A stretch of DNA of 64,000 bases from Isoptericola dokdonensis DS-3 (lineage in GTDB: Bacteria; Actinomycetota; Actinomycetes; Actinomycetales; Cellulomonadaceae), in the NCBI RefSeq assembly GCF_001636295.1, contig NZ_CP014209.1, positions 1,798,001 to 1,862,000 of the forward strand, read 5' to 3'. Shown in pieces: positions 27,896 through 36,494 of the stretch (its first letter is position 1; every line of letters starts with the position of its first letter). The notes beneath the pieces were generated by a model. That model saw only the letters and a program-made list of their open reading frames with translations, was not told where the DNA came from and did not search any database. Position numbers and translations under genes: made by a program.

Positions 27896-28889
27896 CGTCG
27901 CCACCCTTCTCCGGCTCCGGGTTCGGCTTGCCGCCGTCGGGCAGGCGAGCCGGCTCGTCGTCCTCCGGCGCGACCTCCGTGCGCTCGGCGCTCGACTGCT
28001 CGCCGCCCGTCTCCGGCGCCGCCGTCCTCCCACCGTCCGTCGTGCCGCCGTCCGTGGCTCCGCCGTCCGACGAACCCGGCTCGGGCTGTCCCGCGGAGGG
28101 CGAGGGGGAGGAGTCCTTGTCGCCGGGCTGGCTGGGCCTGGCGGGAGGCTGCGAGGAACGAGGAGCCGGATGGTCGCCCGGCGACAAGGACTCCTCCCCC
28201 TCAACCGGACCGTCCACGGCCGCAGCGGCCCGCGCCAGCCGCAGCCCGGCGAGCGACGGGTCCCCCGCCCCCACGCCCTCGTCGGCGCGCCCGTCCGGGA
28301 ACCCCGCGAGCACGCGGCTCATGGCCCTGAACGAGCAGACGCTCGCCGCCCCGCGAGTGGGGGCGACGTCCTCGCCGGCGCGCAGCCGGTCGGCCAGGTC
28401 GGTCGCGGACTCCGGGGTCTGGTTGTCGAAGAACTCCCAGTTGACCATCACCACGGGCGCGTAGTCGCAGGCGGCGTTGCACTCGACGCGCTCCAGCGTG
28501 ATGGAGCCGTCGGGGGTCGTCTCGTCGTGGCCGACGTCGAGGTGCTGGCTGAGCCGGTCGAAGATGGCGTCGCCGCCCATGACGGCGCACAGCGTGTTCG
28601 TGCAGACGCCGACGGTGTACTCGCCGTTGGGGTGGCGCTTGTACTGGGTGTAGAACGTCGCGACGGCGGACACCTCCGCGGCGGTCAGACCGAGCTGCTC
28701 GGCGCAGAACACGATGCCGTCGCGGCTGACGTACCCGTCGACGGACTGCACGAGGTGCAGCATCGGGAGCAGCCCGGAGCGCTCGTCGGGGTAGCGGGCC
28801 TTGATCTGCTCGGCGTCGGCGCTGAGCGCCTCCAGGGTGGCGGCGTCGTAGCCGGTGCGCGAGCGGGCGCCCAGGGGTTCGGCGGTCAT
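27888..28889 (-). CDS. nuoE: NADH-quinone oxidoreductase subunit E with long disordered tail
   Basis: A 333-residue subunit; the usual thioredoxin-like [2Fe-2S] domain ends near residue 190. Cluster ligands are in [12 protein letters not shown] and [12 protein letters not shown]. The remaining 140 or so residues form a Pro/Ser/Glu/Gly-rich, acidic, presumably disordered tail. A perfect 27-bp DNA inverted repeat lies within it (residues 230-263). The catalytic part is complete, so the subunit should work; the tail may be neutral or a tether. Overlaps nuoD by 4 nt and nuoF by 8 nt. Confidence 0.95.
   Translation of the reverse strand: MTAEPLGARSRTGYDAATLEALSADAEQIKARYPDERSGLLPMLHLVQSVDGYVSRDGIVFCAEQLGLTAAEVSAVATFYTQYKRHPNGEYTVGVCTNTLCAVMGGDAIFDRLSQHLDVGHDETTPDGSITLERVECNAACDYAPVVMVNWEFFDNQTPESATDLADRLRAGEDVAPTRGAASVCSFRAMSRVLAGFPDGRADEGVGAGDPSLAGLRLARAAAAVDGPVEGEESLSPGDHPAPRSSQPPARPSQPGDKDSSPSPSAGQPEPGSSDGGATDGGTTDGGRTAAPETGGEQSSAERTEVAPEDDEPARLPDGGKPNPEPEKGGDDD
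28102..28202. repeat. Perfect 27-bp inverted repeat within the nuoE tail
   Basis: Arms 28102-28128 and 28176-28202 are exact reverse complements (outer end GAGGGGGAGGAG, inner end TCGCCGGGC), separated by 47 nt. The whole 101-bp unit lies in frame in the disordered tail of NuoE. The loop carries CGAGGAACGAGGA (28152-28164), which also occurs in the trkH-trkA repeats. It looks like a small palindromic mobile element, but only one copy of this arm sequence is visible here. Confidence 0.6.
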
Positions 28890-30235
28890 CGGTCGACGCC
28901 TCCCAGCACGGGGTCGAGGGACGCGACCGCCACGACGACGTCGGCCACCTGGCCGCCCTCGCACATCACGGACACGGCCTGGAGGTTGTTGAACGACGGG
29001 TCGCGGAAGTGCGCCCGGTAGGGGCGGGTGCCGCCGTCGGAGACGAGGTGGACGCCGAGCTCGCCGCGGGGGTGCTCGACCGTCTGCCACGTCTGCCCGG
29101 CCGGCACGCCGAAGCCCTCGGTGACGAGCTTGAAATGGTGGATGAGGGCTTCCATCGACTCCCCCATGATGCGGCGGATGTGGTCGAGGGAGTTGCCCTG
29201 CCCGTCGCCGCCGACGGCGAGCTGGGCGGGCCAGGCGATCTTGCGGTCGGCGACCATGACGGGGGCGCCGGTCGTGGCGTCGAGGCGTTCCAGGCACTGC
29301 TCGACGATGCGCAGCGACTGGTAGCACTCCTCGAGGCGGATGACGACACGGGAGTAGCAGTCCGACGCCGTGTCGGTCGGGACGTCGAAGTCGTACGTCT
29401 CGTAGCCGGAGTAGGGGAACGCCTTGCGGACGTCGTAGGGGTGCCCGGCGGAGCGCAGGACGGGGCCGGTGATCCCGAGGGCGAAGCAGCCCGCGAGGTT
29501 GAGCACGCCGACGTCCTGCAGGCGGGACTTGAAGATGGGGTTGGCGAGCATGAGGTCGCCGAGGTCCCTGAGGTAGCCGCGGACCTTCGGCAGGGCGGCC
29601 CGCACCTGGTCGGTGAGGTCGGCGGGGACGTCCTGCGCGACGCCGCCCGGGCGCACGTAGGCGTGGTTCATGCGCAGGCCGGTGATCGCCTCGAAGATGC
29701 GCAGGATCTCCTCGCGGGCGGTGAAGCCGATGGTCATCACGGTGGTGGCGCCCATCTCGTTGCCGCCCGTGCCGAGGCACACGAGGTGCGAGGCGACGCG
29801 GTTGAGCTCCATGACGAGCACCCGGATGACGTCGGCGCGCTCGGGGACGTCGTCGGTGATGCCGAGGAGGCGCTCCGTGCCGAGGCAGAAGGCGGTCTCC
29901 TGGAAGAACGGCGCGAGGTAGTCCATCCGGGTGCAGAACGTGGTGCCCTGCGTCCAGGTGCGGAACTCCATGTTCTTCTCGATGCCGGTGTGCAGGTAGC
30001 CGATGCCGCACCGGGCCTCGGTGACCGTCTCGCCGTCGATCTCCAGCATGAGCCGCAGCACGCCGTGCGTGGACGGGTGCTGGGGGCCCATGTTGACGAC
30101 GATCCGCTCCTCGCCGATCGCTTCGCGCGCGATCTCGTCCCAGTCGCCGCCGGACGCCTCGAACCCGGCGACGCCGGGGCCGTAGTCCTCCGCGGCGGGT
30201 CGGGTGGCGTGCGGGATGCCCGCGGTCGCGGTCAT
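28886..30235 (-). CDS. nuoD: NADH-quinone oxidoreductase subunit D
   Basis: A 449-residue quinone-site subunit of the peripheral arm, related to the large subunit of [NiFe] hydrogenases. The quinone-binding loop with its conserved His is [22 protein letters not shown]. Further conserved blocks are [12 protein letters not shown] and LTDYLAPF-like [10 protein letters not shown], and the C-terminal arginine region [13 protein letters not shown]. Its ATG overlaps the nuoC stop. Confidence 0.97.
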   Translation of the reverse strand: MTATAGIPHATRPAAEDYGPGVAGFEASGGDWDEIAREAIGEERIVVNMGPQHPSTHGVLRLMLEIDGETVTEARCGIGYLHTGIEKNMEFRTWTQGTTFCTRMDYLAPFFQETAFCLGTERLLGITDDVPERADVIRVLVMELNRVASHLVCLGTGGNEMGATTVMTIGFTAREEILRIFEAITGLRMNHAYVRPGGVAQDVPADLTDQVRAALPKVRGYLRDLGDLMLANPIFKSRLQDVGVLNLAGCFALGITGPVLRSAGHPYDVRKAFPYSGYETYDFDVPTDTASDCYSRVVIRLEECYQSLRIVEQCLERLDATTGAPVMVADRKIAWPAQLAVGGDGQGNSLDHIRRIMGESMEALIHHFKLVTEGFGVPAGQTWQTVEHPRGELGVHLVSDGGTRPYRAHFRDPSFNNLQAVSVMCEGGQVADVVVAVASLDPVLGGVDR

Positions 30236-31005
30236 GAGTACCGCCTCCTCGTGTCCGGCGGCGGCACCGTGGCGCCCTTGTACTCCACGGGGATGCCGCC
30301 GAGCGGGTAGTCCTTGCGCTGGGGGTGCCCCGGCCAGTCGTCCGGCATCTCGATGCGGGCCAGACCCGGGTGGCCGTCGAAGACGACGCCGAAGAAGTCC
30401 CACGTCTCGCGCTCGTGCCAGTCGTGGGTCGGGTACACGCTCGTGGTCGACGGCACGTGCGGGTCGGCGTCGGGGCACGTGACCTCGAGACGGATGCGCC
30501 GTCCGTGCGTCACCGACGTCAGGTGGTACAGGGCGTGCAGCTCGCGGCCCACGTCCTCCGGGTAGTGCGCGCCGGACACGCCGAGCGACAGCTCGAAGCG
30601 GAGGTCCTGGTCGTCGCGCAGGGCCCGGCAGACGGCGACGAGGTGCTCCCGGGCGACGTACAGGGTGAGCTCGGCGTCCGCGCTCGGCCCCTCGCCGGCG
30701 GCACGGCGGCGCGGGTCGGTGACGACGACCCGCTCGACGGCCGCGTCGAACGCGACACCTGCCTCACCGAGCACCTCGGCCAGCACGTCGACGGCCTCGT
30801 CGAACCAGCCACCGTACGGGCGCGACGCCGGGGCCGGCATCGTCAGGGTGCGCACCAGACCGCCGTAGCCCGTGGTGTCACCGGGACCGTGCACGCCGAA
30901 CATCCCGGACGTCTCCCGGACGACCTCCGACGTCGGGGCGGCCGTCGCCGCGTCGGGCGTCGTCGGGCCCTGGAGGTCCTTCATCACCTCGTCGCCGGCG
31001 CTCAC
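30232..31005 (-). CDS. nuoC: NADH-quinone oxidoreductase subunit C
   Basis: A 30-kDa-type complex I subunit of the peripheral arm, 257 residues from the GTG at 31005. The family signature is seen in [20 protein letters not shown] and RKDYPLGG. The start is uncertain. The GTG overlaps the nuoB TGA (GTGA), matching the coupling seen across the operon. An ATG at 30984 would shorten the protein by seven residues, but its GAGG is only 2 nt away. About 50 N-terminal residues before the conserved domain are polar and variable. Confidence 0.93.
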   Translation of the reverse strand: MSAGDEVMKDLQGPTTPDAATAAPTSEVVRETSGMFGVHGPGDTTGYGGLVRTLTMPAPASRPYGGWFDEAVDVLAEVLGEAGVAFDAAVERVVVTDPRRRAAGEGPSADAELTLYVAREHLVAVCRALRDDQDLRFELSLGVSGAHYPEDVGRELHALYHLTSVTHGRRIRLEVTCPDADPHVPSTTSVYPTHDWHERETWDFFGVVFDGHPGLARIEMPDDWPGHPQRKDYPLGGIPVEYKGATVPPPDTRRRYS

Positions 31006-31553
31006 CGCAGCAGGCCGATCATCTGCGACGTCGGGGTGGCCTCGATCGCCGCGGCCTCCGCCGCCTTCGCCGCCTCCACCCGGTTGACGCCCAGCGGGGC
31101 GTCCTGGATCTGCTGGTGCAGCGCGAGGATCGCGTTGATCAGCATCTCCGGCCGCGGCGGGCAGCCCGGCAGGTAGATGTCGACCGGGACGATGTGGTCG
31201 ACGCCCTGCACGATCGCGTAGTTGTTGAACATGCCGCCGCTGGAGGCGCACACGCCCATCGACAGCACCCACTTAGGCTCGCTCATCTGGTCGTAGACCT
31301 GCCGCACGACCGGCGCCATCTTCTGGCTCACGCGTCCCGCGACGATCATCAGGTCCGCCTGGCGCGGCGACGCACGGAACACCTCCATGCCGAACCGCGA
31401 CAGGTCGAACCGCGACGCCCCCGCCGCCATCATCTCGATCGCGCAGCACGCCAGGCCGAACGTCACCGGCCACAGCGACGCCTTGCGCAGGTAGCCCGCG
31501 AGATCCTCGATCGTCGTCAGCAGGAACCCCGACGGCGCCTCTTCCAGCCCCAT
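31002..31553 (-). CDS. nuoB: NADH-quinone oxidoreductase subunit B
   Basis: A 183-residue subunit holding the terminal 4Fe-4S cluster N2, the direct electron donor to menaquinone. Ligands are the adjacent pair in LACCAIEMM, then [13 protein letters not shown] and [12 protein letters not shown] strong ribosome site, GGGGAGGAGGGG, precedes the ATG. Fifty-eight nucleotides separate it from nuoA. Confidence 0.97.
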   Translation of the reverse strand: MGLEEAPSGFLLTTIEDLAGYLRKASLWPVTFGLACCAIEMMAAGASRFDLSRFGMEVFRASPRQADLMIVAGRVSQKMAPVVRQVYDQMSEPKWVLSMGVCASSGGMFNNYAIVQGVDHIVPVDIYLPGCPPRPEMLINAILALHQQIQDAPLGVNRVEAAKAAEAAAIEATPTSQMIGLLR

Positions 31554-31611
31554 GACCCCTCCTCCCCAGGAGTGGCGCCGATCAGCTCGGCGCCCTTGCC
31601 GTTGTCGTCCG

Positions 31612-31974
31612 TCAGACCCAGTCGAACCCGCCGCGCCGCCACTCGTACACGAACGGCACGGTGATGAGCGCCAGGAAGATCAGCATCGCCGCCAGCCCGA
31701 ACCCGGCCAGGACGGTGAAGTCCACCGCCCACGGGTAGAGGAAGACGACCTCGATGTCGAACACGATGAACGTCATCGCCACCAGGTAGTACTTCACCGG
31801 CAGCCGGCCGCCGCCCGTGGCGTGCGGCGTCGGCTCGATCCCGCACTCGTAGGCGTCGAGCTTGGCCCGGTTGTACCTCCGCGGGCCGATGACGGCGCTG
31901 GCCGCCACTCCCCCGAGCGCGAGCACGGCGGCGATCCCCATGAGGACCAGCACCGGGACGTACGGGTTGCTCAT
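31612..31974 (-). CDS. nuoA: NADH-quinone oxidoreductase subunit A
   Basis: A 120-residue, three-helix membrane subunit of complex I. The conserved Cys-containing loop is [26 protein letters not shown] (residues 42-67), and the acidic helix is [19 protein letters not shown] lies just upstream of the ATG. Only 46 nt separate it from the end of menJ, so menJ and nuoA-N may share one transcript. Confidence 0.96.
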   Translation of the reverse strand: MSNPYVPVLVLMGIAAVLALGGVAASAVIGPRRYNRAKLDAYECGIEPTPHATGGGRLPVKYYLVAMTFIVFDIEVVFLYPWAVDFTVLAGFGLAAMLIFLALITVPFVYEWRRGGFDWV

Positions 31975-32020
31975 CGGATCTCCTCCACGGTCGTGCCACG
32001 CCGTCGTGCCACTGCGGATC

Positions 32021-33334
32021 TCATGCCTGCGGTACCACCCTCGTGAGGCCCGCGATGACCCGGTCGACCCAGTCGCCGCCGCGGGGCTCATAGCAGTCGG
32101 AGAGCAGCTTGAGGACGAACTGCATGACCACCGGCCGTGGCAGCCCGTACCGGACGCACGCCCGCATGATCGCGGGGTGCTCGATGAGCCGCACGAACCA
32201 GCGGCCCAACGTGTAGTAGCCGCCGAGGTCGGCGCGCATCCGCTCGGCGTACGTGCCGAGCGTCCGCTCCCGGGCGTCGTCGGTGACGCGGGTGCGTGCC
32301 TGGGCGATCGCGTCCCCCGCGACCCGCCCCGCCTGCAGCGCGTACGCGATGCCCTCGCCGTTGAACGGGGAGGTCATCCCCGCGGCGTCGCCCACCAGGA
32401 GCGTGCCGCGCGAGTACAGCGGCGAGCGGTTGAAGCCCATCGGCAGGGCCGCGCCCCGCACCGGTCCCGTCTGGTTCTCCGCCGTGAAGCCCCACTCGGG
32501 CGGGCTGGTGCGCATCCACGTGTCGAGCAGCGCCCGGTAGTCGTGGCCGATGGCGGACTGCCGCGCCGGGGTGGAGCTGACCGAGCCGAGCCCGACGTTG
32601 GCCGTGCCGTCACCGAGCGCGAAGATCCAGCCGTAGCCGGGCAGCAGGTTCGACGCCCCGGGCTCGCCGTCCCACAGCTCGAGGTGCGACTCCATGAAGG
32701 CGTCCTCGTGGCGGGTGGTGCCCTCGGTGCGGAAGTAGGTGCGCACGGCGGTGCCCATCGGGCGGTCGTCGCGGCGGGTGATGTCGAGCGCCGTCGCGAA
32801 CCGCGACGACACGCCGTCGGCGGCGACGACGACCGGCGCCCGGAACGTCTGCTCCGCGCCGTCGCGGCGGCCACGACCGTCGAGCGGCTGGGACGTCACC
32901 CCGACGACCCGGCCCGACCTCTCGTCGAGCAGCGGGCCGGTCACCCTGGCGCGCTCCACGAGCTTCGCGCCGGACGCCTGCGCGTGCTGGACGAGCCGGT
33001 GGTCGAGCGACATCCGCGAGCGCGCCAACCCGTACCCCGGGTAGGTGGTGAGCTCCGGCCAGGCCAGCTCCCACGAGCGTCCGCCGGCCACGACGCGCAG
33101 ACCCTCGTTGCGGATCCAGCCGTCGTCGGCGCGCGTGTCGACGCCCATCCGGGCGAGCTCGGCCACGGCGCGGGGGGTCAGGCCGTCGCCGCACACCTTG
33201 TCGCGCGGGAACTCGGCCTTGTCGAGAAGGAGGACGTCGAGACCGGCGGACGCGCACCAGTGCGCCGTCGACGCACCGGCCGGGCCGGCACCCACGACGA
33301 TCACGTCAGCGTCGTCGCGCTGCGCTGCTCGCAC
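32021..33334 (-). CDS. menJ: Geranylgeranyl-reductase-family flavoprotein, probable menaquinone reductase
   Basis: A 437-residue FAD enzyme. The N-terminal dinucleotide motif is VIVVGAGPAGASTAHWCASAG. The family block GDGLTPRAVAEL follows, and GTLLVGDAAGMTSPFNGEGI marks the second FAD motif. MenJ saturates one isoprene unit of the menaquinone side chain. The position next to nuoA-N and near menG and menF supports this over archaeal-type lipid reduction. The GTG at 33334 has GAGGAGG about 8 nt upstream. A Rex/CRP-type palindrome lies 48 nt before the start. Confidence 0.85.
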   Translation of the reverse strand: MRAAQRDDADVIVVGAGPAGASTAHWCASAGLDVLLLDKAEFPRDKVCGDGLTPRAVAELARMGVDTRADDGWIRNEGLRVVAGGRSWELAWPELTTYPGYGLARSRMSLDHRLVQHAQASGAKLVERARVTGPLLDERSGRVVGVTSQPLDGRGRRDGAEQTFRAPVVVAADGVSSRFATALDITRRDDRPMGTAVRTYFRTEGTTRHEDAFMESHLELWDGEPGASNLLPGYGWIFALGDGTANVGLGSVSSTPARQSAIGHDYRALLDTWMRTSPPEWGFTAENQTGPVRGAALPMGFNRSPLYSRGTLLVGDAAGMTSPFNGEGIAYALQAGRVAGDAIAQARTRVTDDARERTLGTYAERMRADLGGYYTLGRWFVRLIEHPAIMRACVRYGLPRPVVMQFVLKLLSDCYEPRGGDWVDRVIAGLTRVVPQA

Positions 33335-33381
33335 TGCTCACCTCCTCGAAGTGAGACCTCGACGCCTTTGCCGAGGAACCC

Positions 33382-33399
33382 TTGTGAACTCGATCACAA
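33382..33399. promoter_or_regulatory. Rex/CRP-type operator upstream of menJ-nuo
   Basis: TTGTGAACTCGATCACAA is an 18-bp near-perfect palindrome. It matches TTGTGAANNNNTTCACAA, the actinobacterial Rex operator, at all but one fixed position. It also contains a perfect TGTGA-N6-TCACA site for CRP/GlxR-type regulators. It is 48 nt upstream of the menJ GTG and 156 nt upstream of the divergent YtxH-like gene. A rex gene is present at 55922-56617. Confidence 0.6.
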
Positions 33400-33444
33400 C
33401 GTTCTGCGAGCACTCTAACCACAGTCACGGAACTCTGTGTAGGA

Positions 33445-33459
33445 AGGCAAGCCTGACCT
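33445..33459. promoter_or_regulatory. IdeR/DtxR-like iron box between menJ and the YtxH-like gene
   Basis: AGGCAAGCCTGACCT matches the DtxR/IdeR core AGGTTAGSCTAACCT (S = G or C) at 12 of 15 positions. Longer symmetry extends to GTAGG at 33439 and CCTAC at 33457-33461. It lies between divergent genes, 96 nt from the ytxH-like ATG. Confidence 0.4.
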
Positions 33460-33554
33460 ACGCGCGCCCGCTGCCACGCTGGCGTCCCGGCAGGTCACGG
33501 CATACGGTCGAAGACACACCGATCGGCCGTCCGCAATCCAGGAGGCACCACACC

Positions 33555-33728
33555 ATGAAGGCCATCACCGCACTCGCCGCCGGCGTCGCGCTCGGCTACT
33601 ACCTCGGCACCGACAAGGGCCGCGACCAGCTCGACAAGGCCAAGGGCTGGGCCGTCGACACCTGGAACGACCCGCGCGTCCAGGAGAAGGTCAGCGAGGT
33701 CCAGGAGAAGGTCACGAGCAAGGCCTGA
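33555..33728 (+). CDS. YtxH-like small membrane-associated protein
   Basis: A 57-residue protein. A short hydrophobic segment with small residues (ALAAGVALGYYLG) is followed by an amphipathic, charged helix that repeats VQEKV/VSEVQEKV. This is the layout of YtxH-family proteins (general-stress, apolipoprotein-like helices). AGGAGG lies 9 nt before the ATG. The role is unknown; the family name rests on composition and pattern only. Confidence 0.7.
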   Translation: MKAITALAAGVALGYYLGTDKGRDQLDKAKGWAVDTWNDPRVQEKVSEVQEKVTSKA

Positions 33729-33784
33729 CGCTCCTCCGCGGCGCCTCCGGCCCGGGTGGACGGGGCCGCGCGTCCCAGGCTGTC

Positions 33785-33884
33785 GGCCCGGGTGGACGAA
33801 GGGTGTGCGCGGTCGCGCTCACGGTCGCTGCGCGACCTGCGCTTCCCGTCTGACGACCGCGCACACCCTCCGTCCACCCGGGCC
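33785..33884 (+). repeat. Long palindromic element, copy 1
   Basis: Arms 33785-33815 and 33854-33884 pair at 30 of 31 positions; the inner part is GTGTGCGCGGTCG with CGACCGCGCACAC. The 38-nt interior can form its own hairpin (GGTCG/CGACC). Reverse-complemented, the interior matches that of copy 2 at both ends (TCAGAC, GGAAGCG and GTGAGCG), so the two are the same element in opposite orientation. Confidence 0.7.
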
Positions 33885-33929
33885 TCGTCCGTGGCCCTGC
33901 GGTCACGTCGTGACGCGCCGACGCCGTCC

Positions 33930-34137
33930 TTCCTCACGCGTCAGCCCCGCAACACTGAGGAACCGCCGCACCGACCGAACCGGCGTCACGGTTCCTCACG
34001 CATCCGAGCCCGATCAGCAAGATTCCGCAGCATCGACCGATCCGACGACGCGGAACCTCACGCATCAGCCCCGCAAACCTCAGGAACCGCAGCATCGACC
34101 GGACCGGCGACACACTTCCTCACCCGTCGACCACTGG
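33930..34137 (+). repeat. 62-bp tandem repeat array, three full units
   Basis: Units begin at 33930, 33992, 34054 and, partially, 34116, at an exact 62-bp period, with TTCCTCAC or AACCTCAC heads. Units 1 and 3 agree at 50 of 62 positions by hand alignment. Most units can pair a central GAGGAACCG-type segment with the next CGGTTCCTC-type head. The period is not a multiple of three, so it does not encode a repeat protein. Confidence 0.75.
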
Positions 34138-34179
34138 TCGGCGAGGGGAGGCAGCGTCGACCGGGCCGACGACGGAGGT

Positions 34180-34274
34180 CGGGGTGGGTGGGGTGTGCGC
34201 GCGGTCGTCAGACCGGAAGCGGAGCGCCCCCTGGGGCGCGTGAGCGCGACCGCGCGCACACCCCACCCACCCCG
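34180..34274 (-). repeat. Long palindromic element, copy 2 (inverted relative to copy 1)
   Basis: Arms 34180-34207 and 34247-34274 are perfect 28-bp reverse complements (inner part GTGTGCGCGCGGTCG). The 39-nt interior carries its own hairpin GCGCCCC/GGGGCGC. The stem bases of this inner hairpin differ from copy 1 while pairing is kept. It ends 33 nt before the menG stop and could also act as its terminator. Confidence 0.7.
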
Positions 34275-34307
34275 GCCGGACCAGACGGACCGGACGGACC
34301 CGAGGCG

Positions 34308-35006
34308 TCAGTCGACGGGACGCACCGCGCGGTGCAGGGCGACGATGCCGCCCGACAGGTTGCGGTAGCTCGCCCGCTCCCAGCCGGCGTCGAGGAGCAG
34401 GGCACCCAGCGCCTCCTGGTCGGGCCAGGCGCGGATCGACTCGGCGAGGTAGTCGTAGGAGCCCTTGTCGCGGGTGACCGCGCCGGCGACGGCGGGCAGC
34501 GCGCGCATGAGGTAGTTCATGTAGAGCGTGCGGAACGGCGCCCACGTGGGGTGGGAGAACTCGCAGATGACGACGCGACCGCCGGGCCGCACGACGCGCA
34601 GCATCTCGCGCAGCGCACCGGCGGTGTCGACGACGTTGCGCAGCCCGAAGCTGATGGTGACGGCGTCGAACGAGGCGTCGGCGAACGGCAGTCGCGTGGC
34701 GTCACCGGCGACGAACGGCAGGTCCTCGCGGCGCGACTTGCCGACGCGCAGCATGCCGAGGGAGAAGTCGGAGGGGACGACGACGGCGCCGTCCCGGGCG
34801 AAGGGCTCGCTGGAGGTGCCGGTCCCGGCGGCGAGGTCGAGGACCTTCTCGCCCGGCGAGGCGGCGACGGCGTCGACGGTGGCGCGCCGCCAGCGGCGGT
34901 CCTGGCCGAGCGAGATCAGGTCGTTCGTGAGGTCGTAGCGCTGGGCGATCCCGTCGAACATCGACGCGACCTCGGCAGGCTTCTTCTCCAGGCTGGCGCG
35001 GGACAT
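34308..35006 (-). CDS. menG: Demethylmenaquinone methyltransferase
   Basis: A 232-residue SAM-dependent methyltransferase of the UbiE/MenG family, which methylates demethylmenaquinone in the last ring step. Motif I is [12 protein letters not shown]. UbiE signatures are [26 protein letters not shown] at the N-terminus (residues 14-39) and [14 protein letters not shown]. The ATG at 35006 is chosen because the conserved domain begins ten residues later; upstream in-frame codons run into the divergent menF promoter. Confidence 0.94.
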   Translation of the reverse strand: MSRASLEKKPAEVASMFDGIAQRYDLTNDLISLGQDRRWRRATVDAVAASPGEKVLDLAAGTGTSSEPFARDGAVVVPSDFSLGMLRVGKSRREDLPFVAGDATRLPFADASFDAVTISFGLRNVVDTAGALREMLRVVRPGGRVVICEFSHPTWAPFRTLYMNYLMRALPAVAGAVTRDKGSYDYLAESIRAWPDQEALGALLLDAGWERASYRNLSGGIVALHRAVRPVD

Positions 35007-35048
35007 GGCGCCATCGTGCCACGCCCCGACACGGTGGGCGGCGCGGCG

Positions 35049-35054
35049 TATGGT
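35049..35054 (+). promoter_or_regulatory. -10 element TATGGT, leaderless menF
   Basis: TATGGT ends 7 nt before the menF ATG at 35062. Confidence 0.5.
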
Positions 35055-35061
35055 GGGGGCG

Positions 35062-36435
35062 ATGTCTGCCACGCCCTACCCGGCGCCGGTCCCGCCGTCG
35101 GGCGCGTCCGCCGGCACGCCGACCGCCGCCCCCGAGGCCCAGCACCTGGTGGTGCGCACCGTGCGGATCGACTCGCTGCCGGGCGGCCCGACGGCTCTCG
35201 TCGACCTGCTGCCCGACGCCCGCCCGCTGACGTGGGTGCGGCGGGGCGACGGCATCGTCGGCTGGGGCGAGGCGCTGCGCCTGGACACGTTCGGTCCGGG
35301 CCGGTTCGCGGACGCTGACGCGGCGTGGCGCGCGCTGCTGGCCCGGGCCGTGGTCCGGGACGAGGTGCGGCTGCCGGGCACGGGTCCGGTCGCGTTCGGC
35401 ACCTTCGCGTTCGACGACGGGCCGACGGGCGACGCGTTCGATGACGAGCGCCCGCAGGGCACCCTGGTAGTGCCGCGGGTGGTCGTGGGGCGGCGCGGCA
35501 CGGTGACGTGGATGACGACGACGAGCGTGGGCCCGACGCTGGACGCGCCGGGGGACGCGGCGCTGGCCGCCGCGCACCGGGTGCCGGTGACGAGCCCGGG
35601 CCGCGTGACCCTGGTGGACGGCGCGGTCGGCTCCGTGGACTGGCCGGGCGTCGTCGCCGAGGCGGTGGACCGGATCCGGTCGGGGGCGCTGGAGAAGGTG
35701 GTGCTGGCCCGCGACGTCGTGGCGACGACGGAGCATCCGCTGGATCCGCGGTTCCTGCTGGGGCGGCTCGCGGAGGGGTACCCGTCGTGCTGGACGTTCT
35801 CCGTGGCGGGCATGGTGGGCGCGACGCCGGAGCTGCTGGTGCGCAGCGAGAAGGGGCTGGTGACGTCGCGGGTGCTGGCGGGCACGATCCGCCGGGAGCC
35901 GGGGATGACGGACGACGACTCGCTGCTGCACGCGGCGCAGCTCGCGCGGTCGTCGAAGGACCTGGAGGAGCACGAGTTCGCGGTGCGGTCGGTGGCGGAC
36001 GCCCTGGAGCCGTTCTGCTCGTCGATGAACGTGCCGGACGCGCCGTTCGTGCTGCACCTGCCGAACGTGATGCACCTGGCCTCCGACGTGACGGGCGTGC
36101 TGGACCCGGCATCCCGGTCGGGGTCGTTGACGCTGGCGGCGGCGCTGCACCCGTCGGCGGCGGTGTGCGGCACCCCGACGGTGGCGGCGCGGGACCTGAT
36201 CCGCGAGATCGAGGGCATGGACCGCGCCCGGTACGCGGGTCCGGTCGGCTGGGTGGGCGCGGACGGCGACGGCGAGTGGGGCATCGCGCTGCGTTCGGCG
36301 GAGCTGGGCGACGACCCGCACCACCTGCGCCTGTTCGCGGGCTGCGGGATCGTGGCGGCGTCGGACCCGGCGGCCGAGCTGGCGGAGTCCGAGGCGAAGC
36401 TGGTGCCGATGCGCTGGGCGCTGGGCGCCGACTGA
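35062..36435 (+). CDS. menF: Isochorismate synthase
   Basis: A 457-residue chorismate-binding enzyme that converts chorismate to isochorismate, the first committed menaquinone step. Conserved parts of the C-terminal domain are [35 protein letters not shown] and [19 protein letters not shown]. The context (divergent menG, then menD/C/B/E/A) favours menaquinone over siderophore synthesis. A leaderless start at the ATG is suggested by TATGGT 7 nt upstream. Confidence 0.92.
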   Translation: MSATPYPAPVPPSGASAGTPTAAPEAQHLVVRTVRIDSLPGGPTALVDLLPDARPLTWVRRGDGIVGWGEALRLDTFGPGRFADADAAWRALLARAVVRDEVRLPGTGPVAFGTFAFDDGPTGDAFDDERPQGTLVVPRVVVGRRGTVTWMTTTSVGPTLDAPGDAALAAAHRVPVTSPGRVTLVDGAVGSVDWPGVVAEAVDRIRSGALEKVVLARDVVATTEHPLDPRFLLGRLAEGYPSCWTFSVAGMVGATPELLVRSEKGLVTSRVLAGTIRREPGMTDDDSLLHAAQLARSSKDLEEHEFAVRSVADALEPFCSSMNVPDAPFVLHLPNVMHLASDVTGVLDPASRSGSLTLAAALHPSAAVCGTPTVAARDLIREIEGMDRARYAGPVGWVGADGDGEWGIALRSAELGDDPHHLRLFAGCGIVAASDPAAELAESEAKLVPMRWALGAD

Positions 36436-36461
36436 CCGGACCCGCTCCGCGGACGCCTGCC

Positions 36462-36482
36462 GGGCGCCGTTCCGGGGCGCCC
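36462..36482 (+). terminator. Possible menF terminator hairpin
   Basis: GGGCGCC and GGCGCCC form a 7-bp stem with a 7-nt loop, 27 nt after the menF stop and directly before the next gene's -10 element. Weak by length. Confidence 0.3.
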
Positions 36483-36488
36483 TATGCT
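36483..36488 (+). promoter_or_regulatory. -10 element TATGCT, leaderless TetR gene
   Basis: TATGCT ends 6 nt before the ATG at 36495. Confidence 0.5.
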
Positions 36489-36494
36489 CGGGCC

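Larger units (their letters stand above)
33729..34307. other. 579-bp intergenic region made of repeats, no gene seen
   Basis: No convincing protein or RNA gene lies between the YtxH-like gene and menG. From left to right it holds a 14-bp direct repeat GGCCCGGGTGGACG (33749 and 33785), palindromic element copy 1 (33785-33884), three 62-bp tandem repeats (33930-34115) with a partial fourth, and palindromic element copy 2 in the opposite orientation (34180-34274). Open frames here are by-products of base composition. Confidence 0.8.

Noticed and set aside
28102..28202. Rho-independent terminator inside nuoE
   Set aside because: The stem is long enough, but it sits mid-gene with a 47-nt loop and would cut off nuoF to nuoN, which must be expressed.
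33930..34137. CRISPR array
   Set aside because: The repeats are directly adjacent with no unique spacers, units differ from each other, and there is no cas gene in the window.
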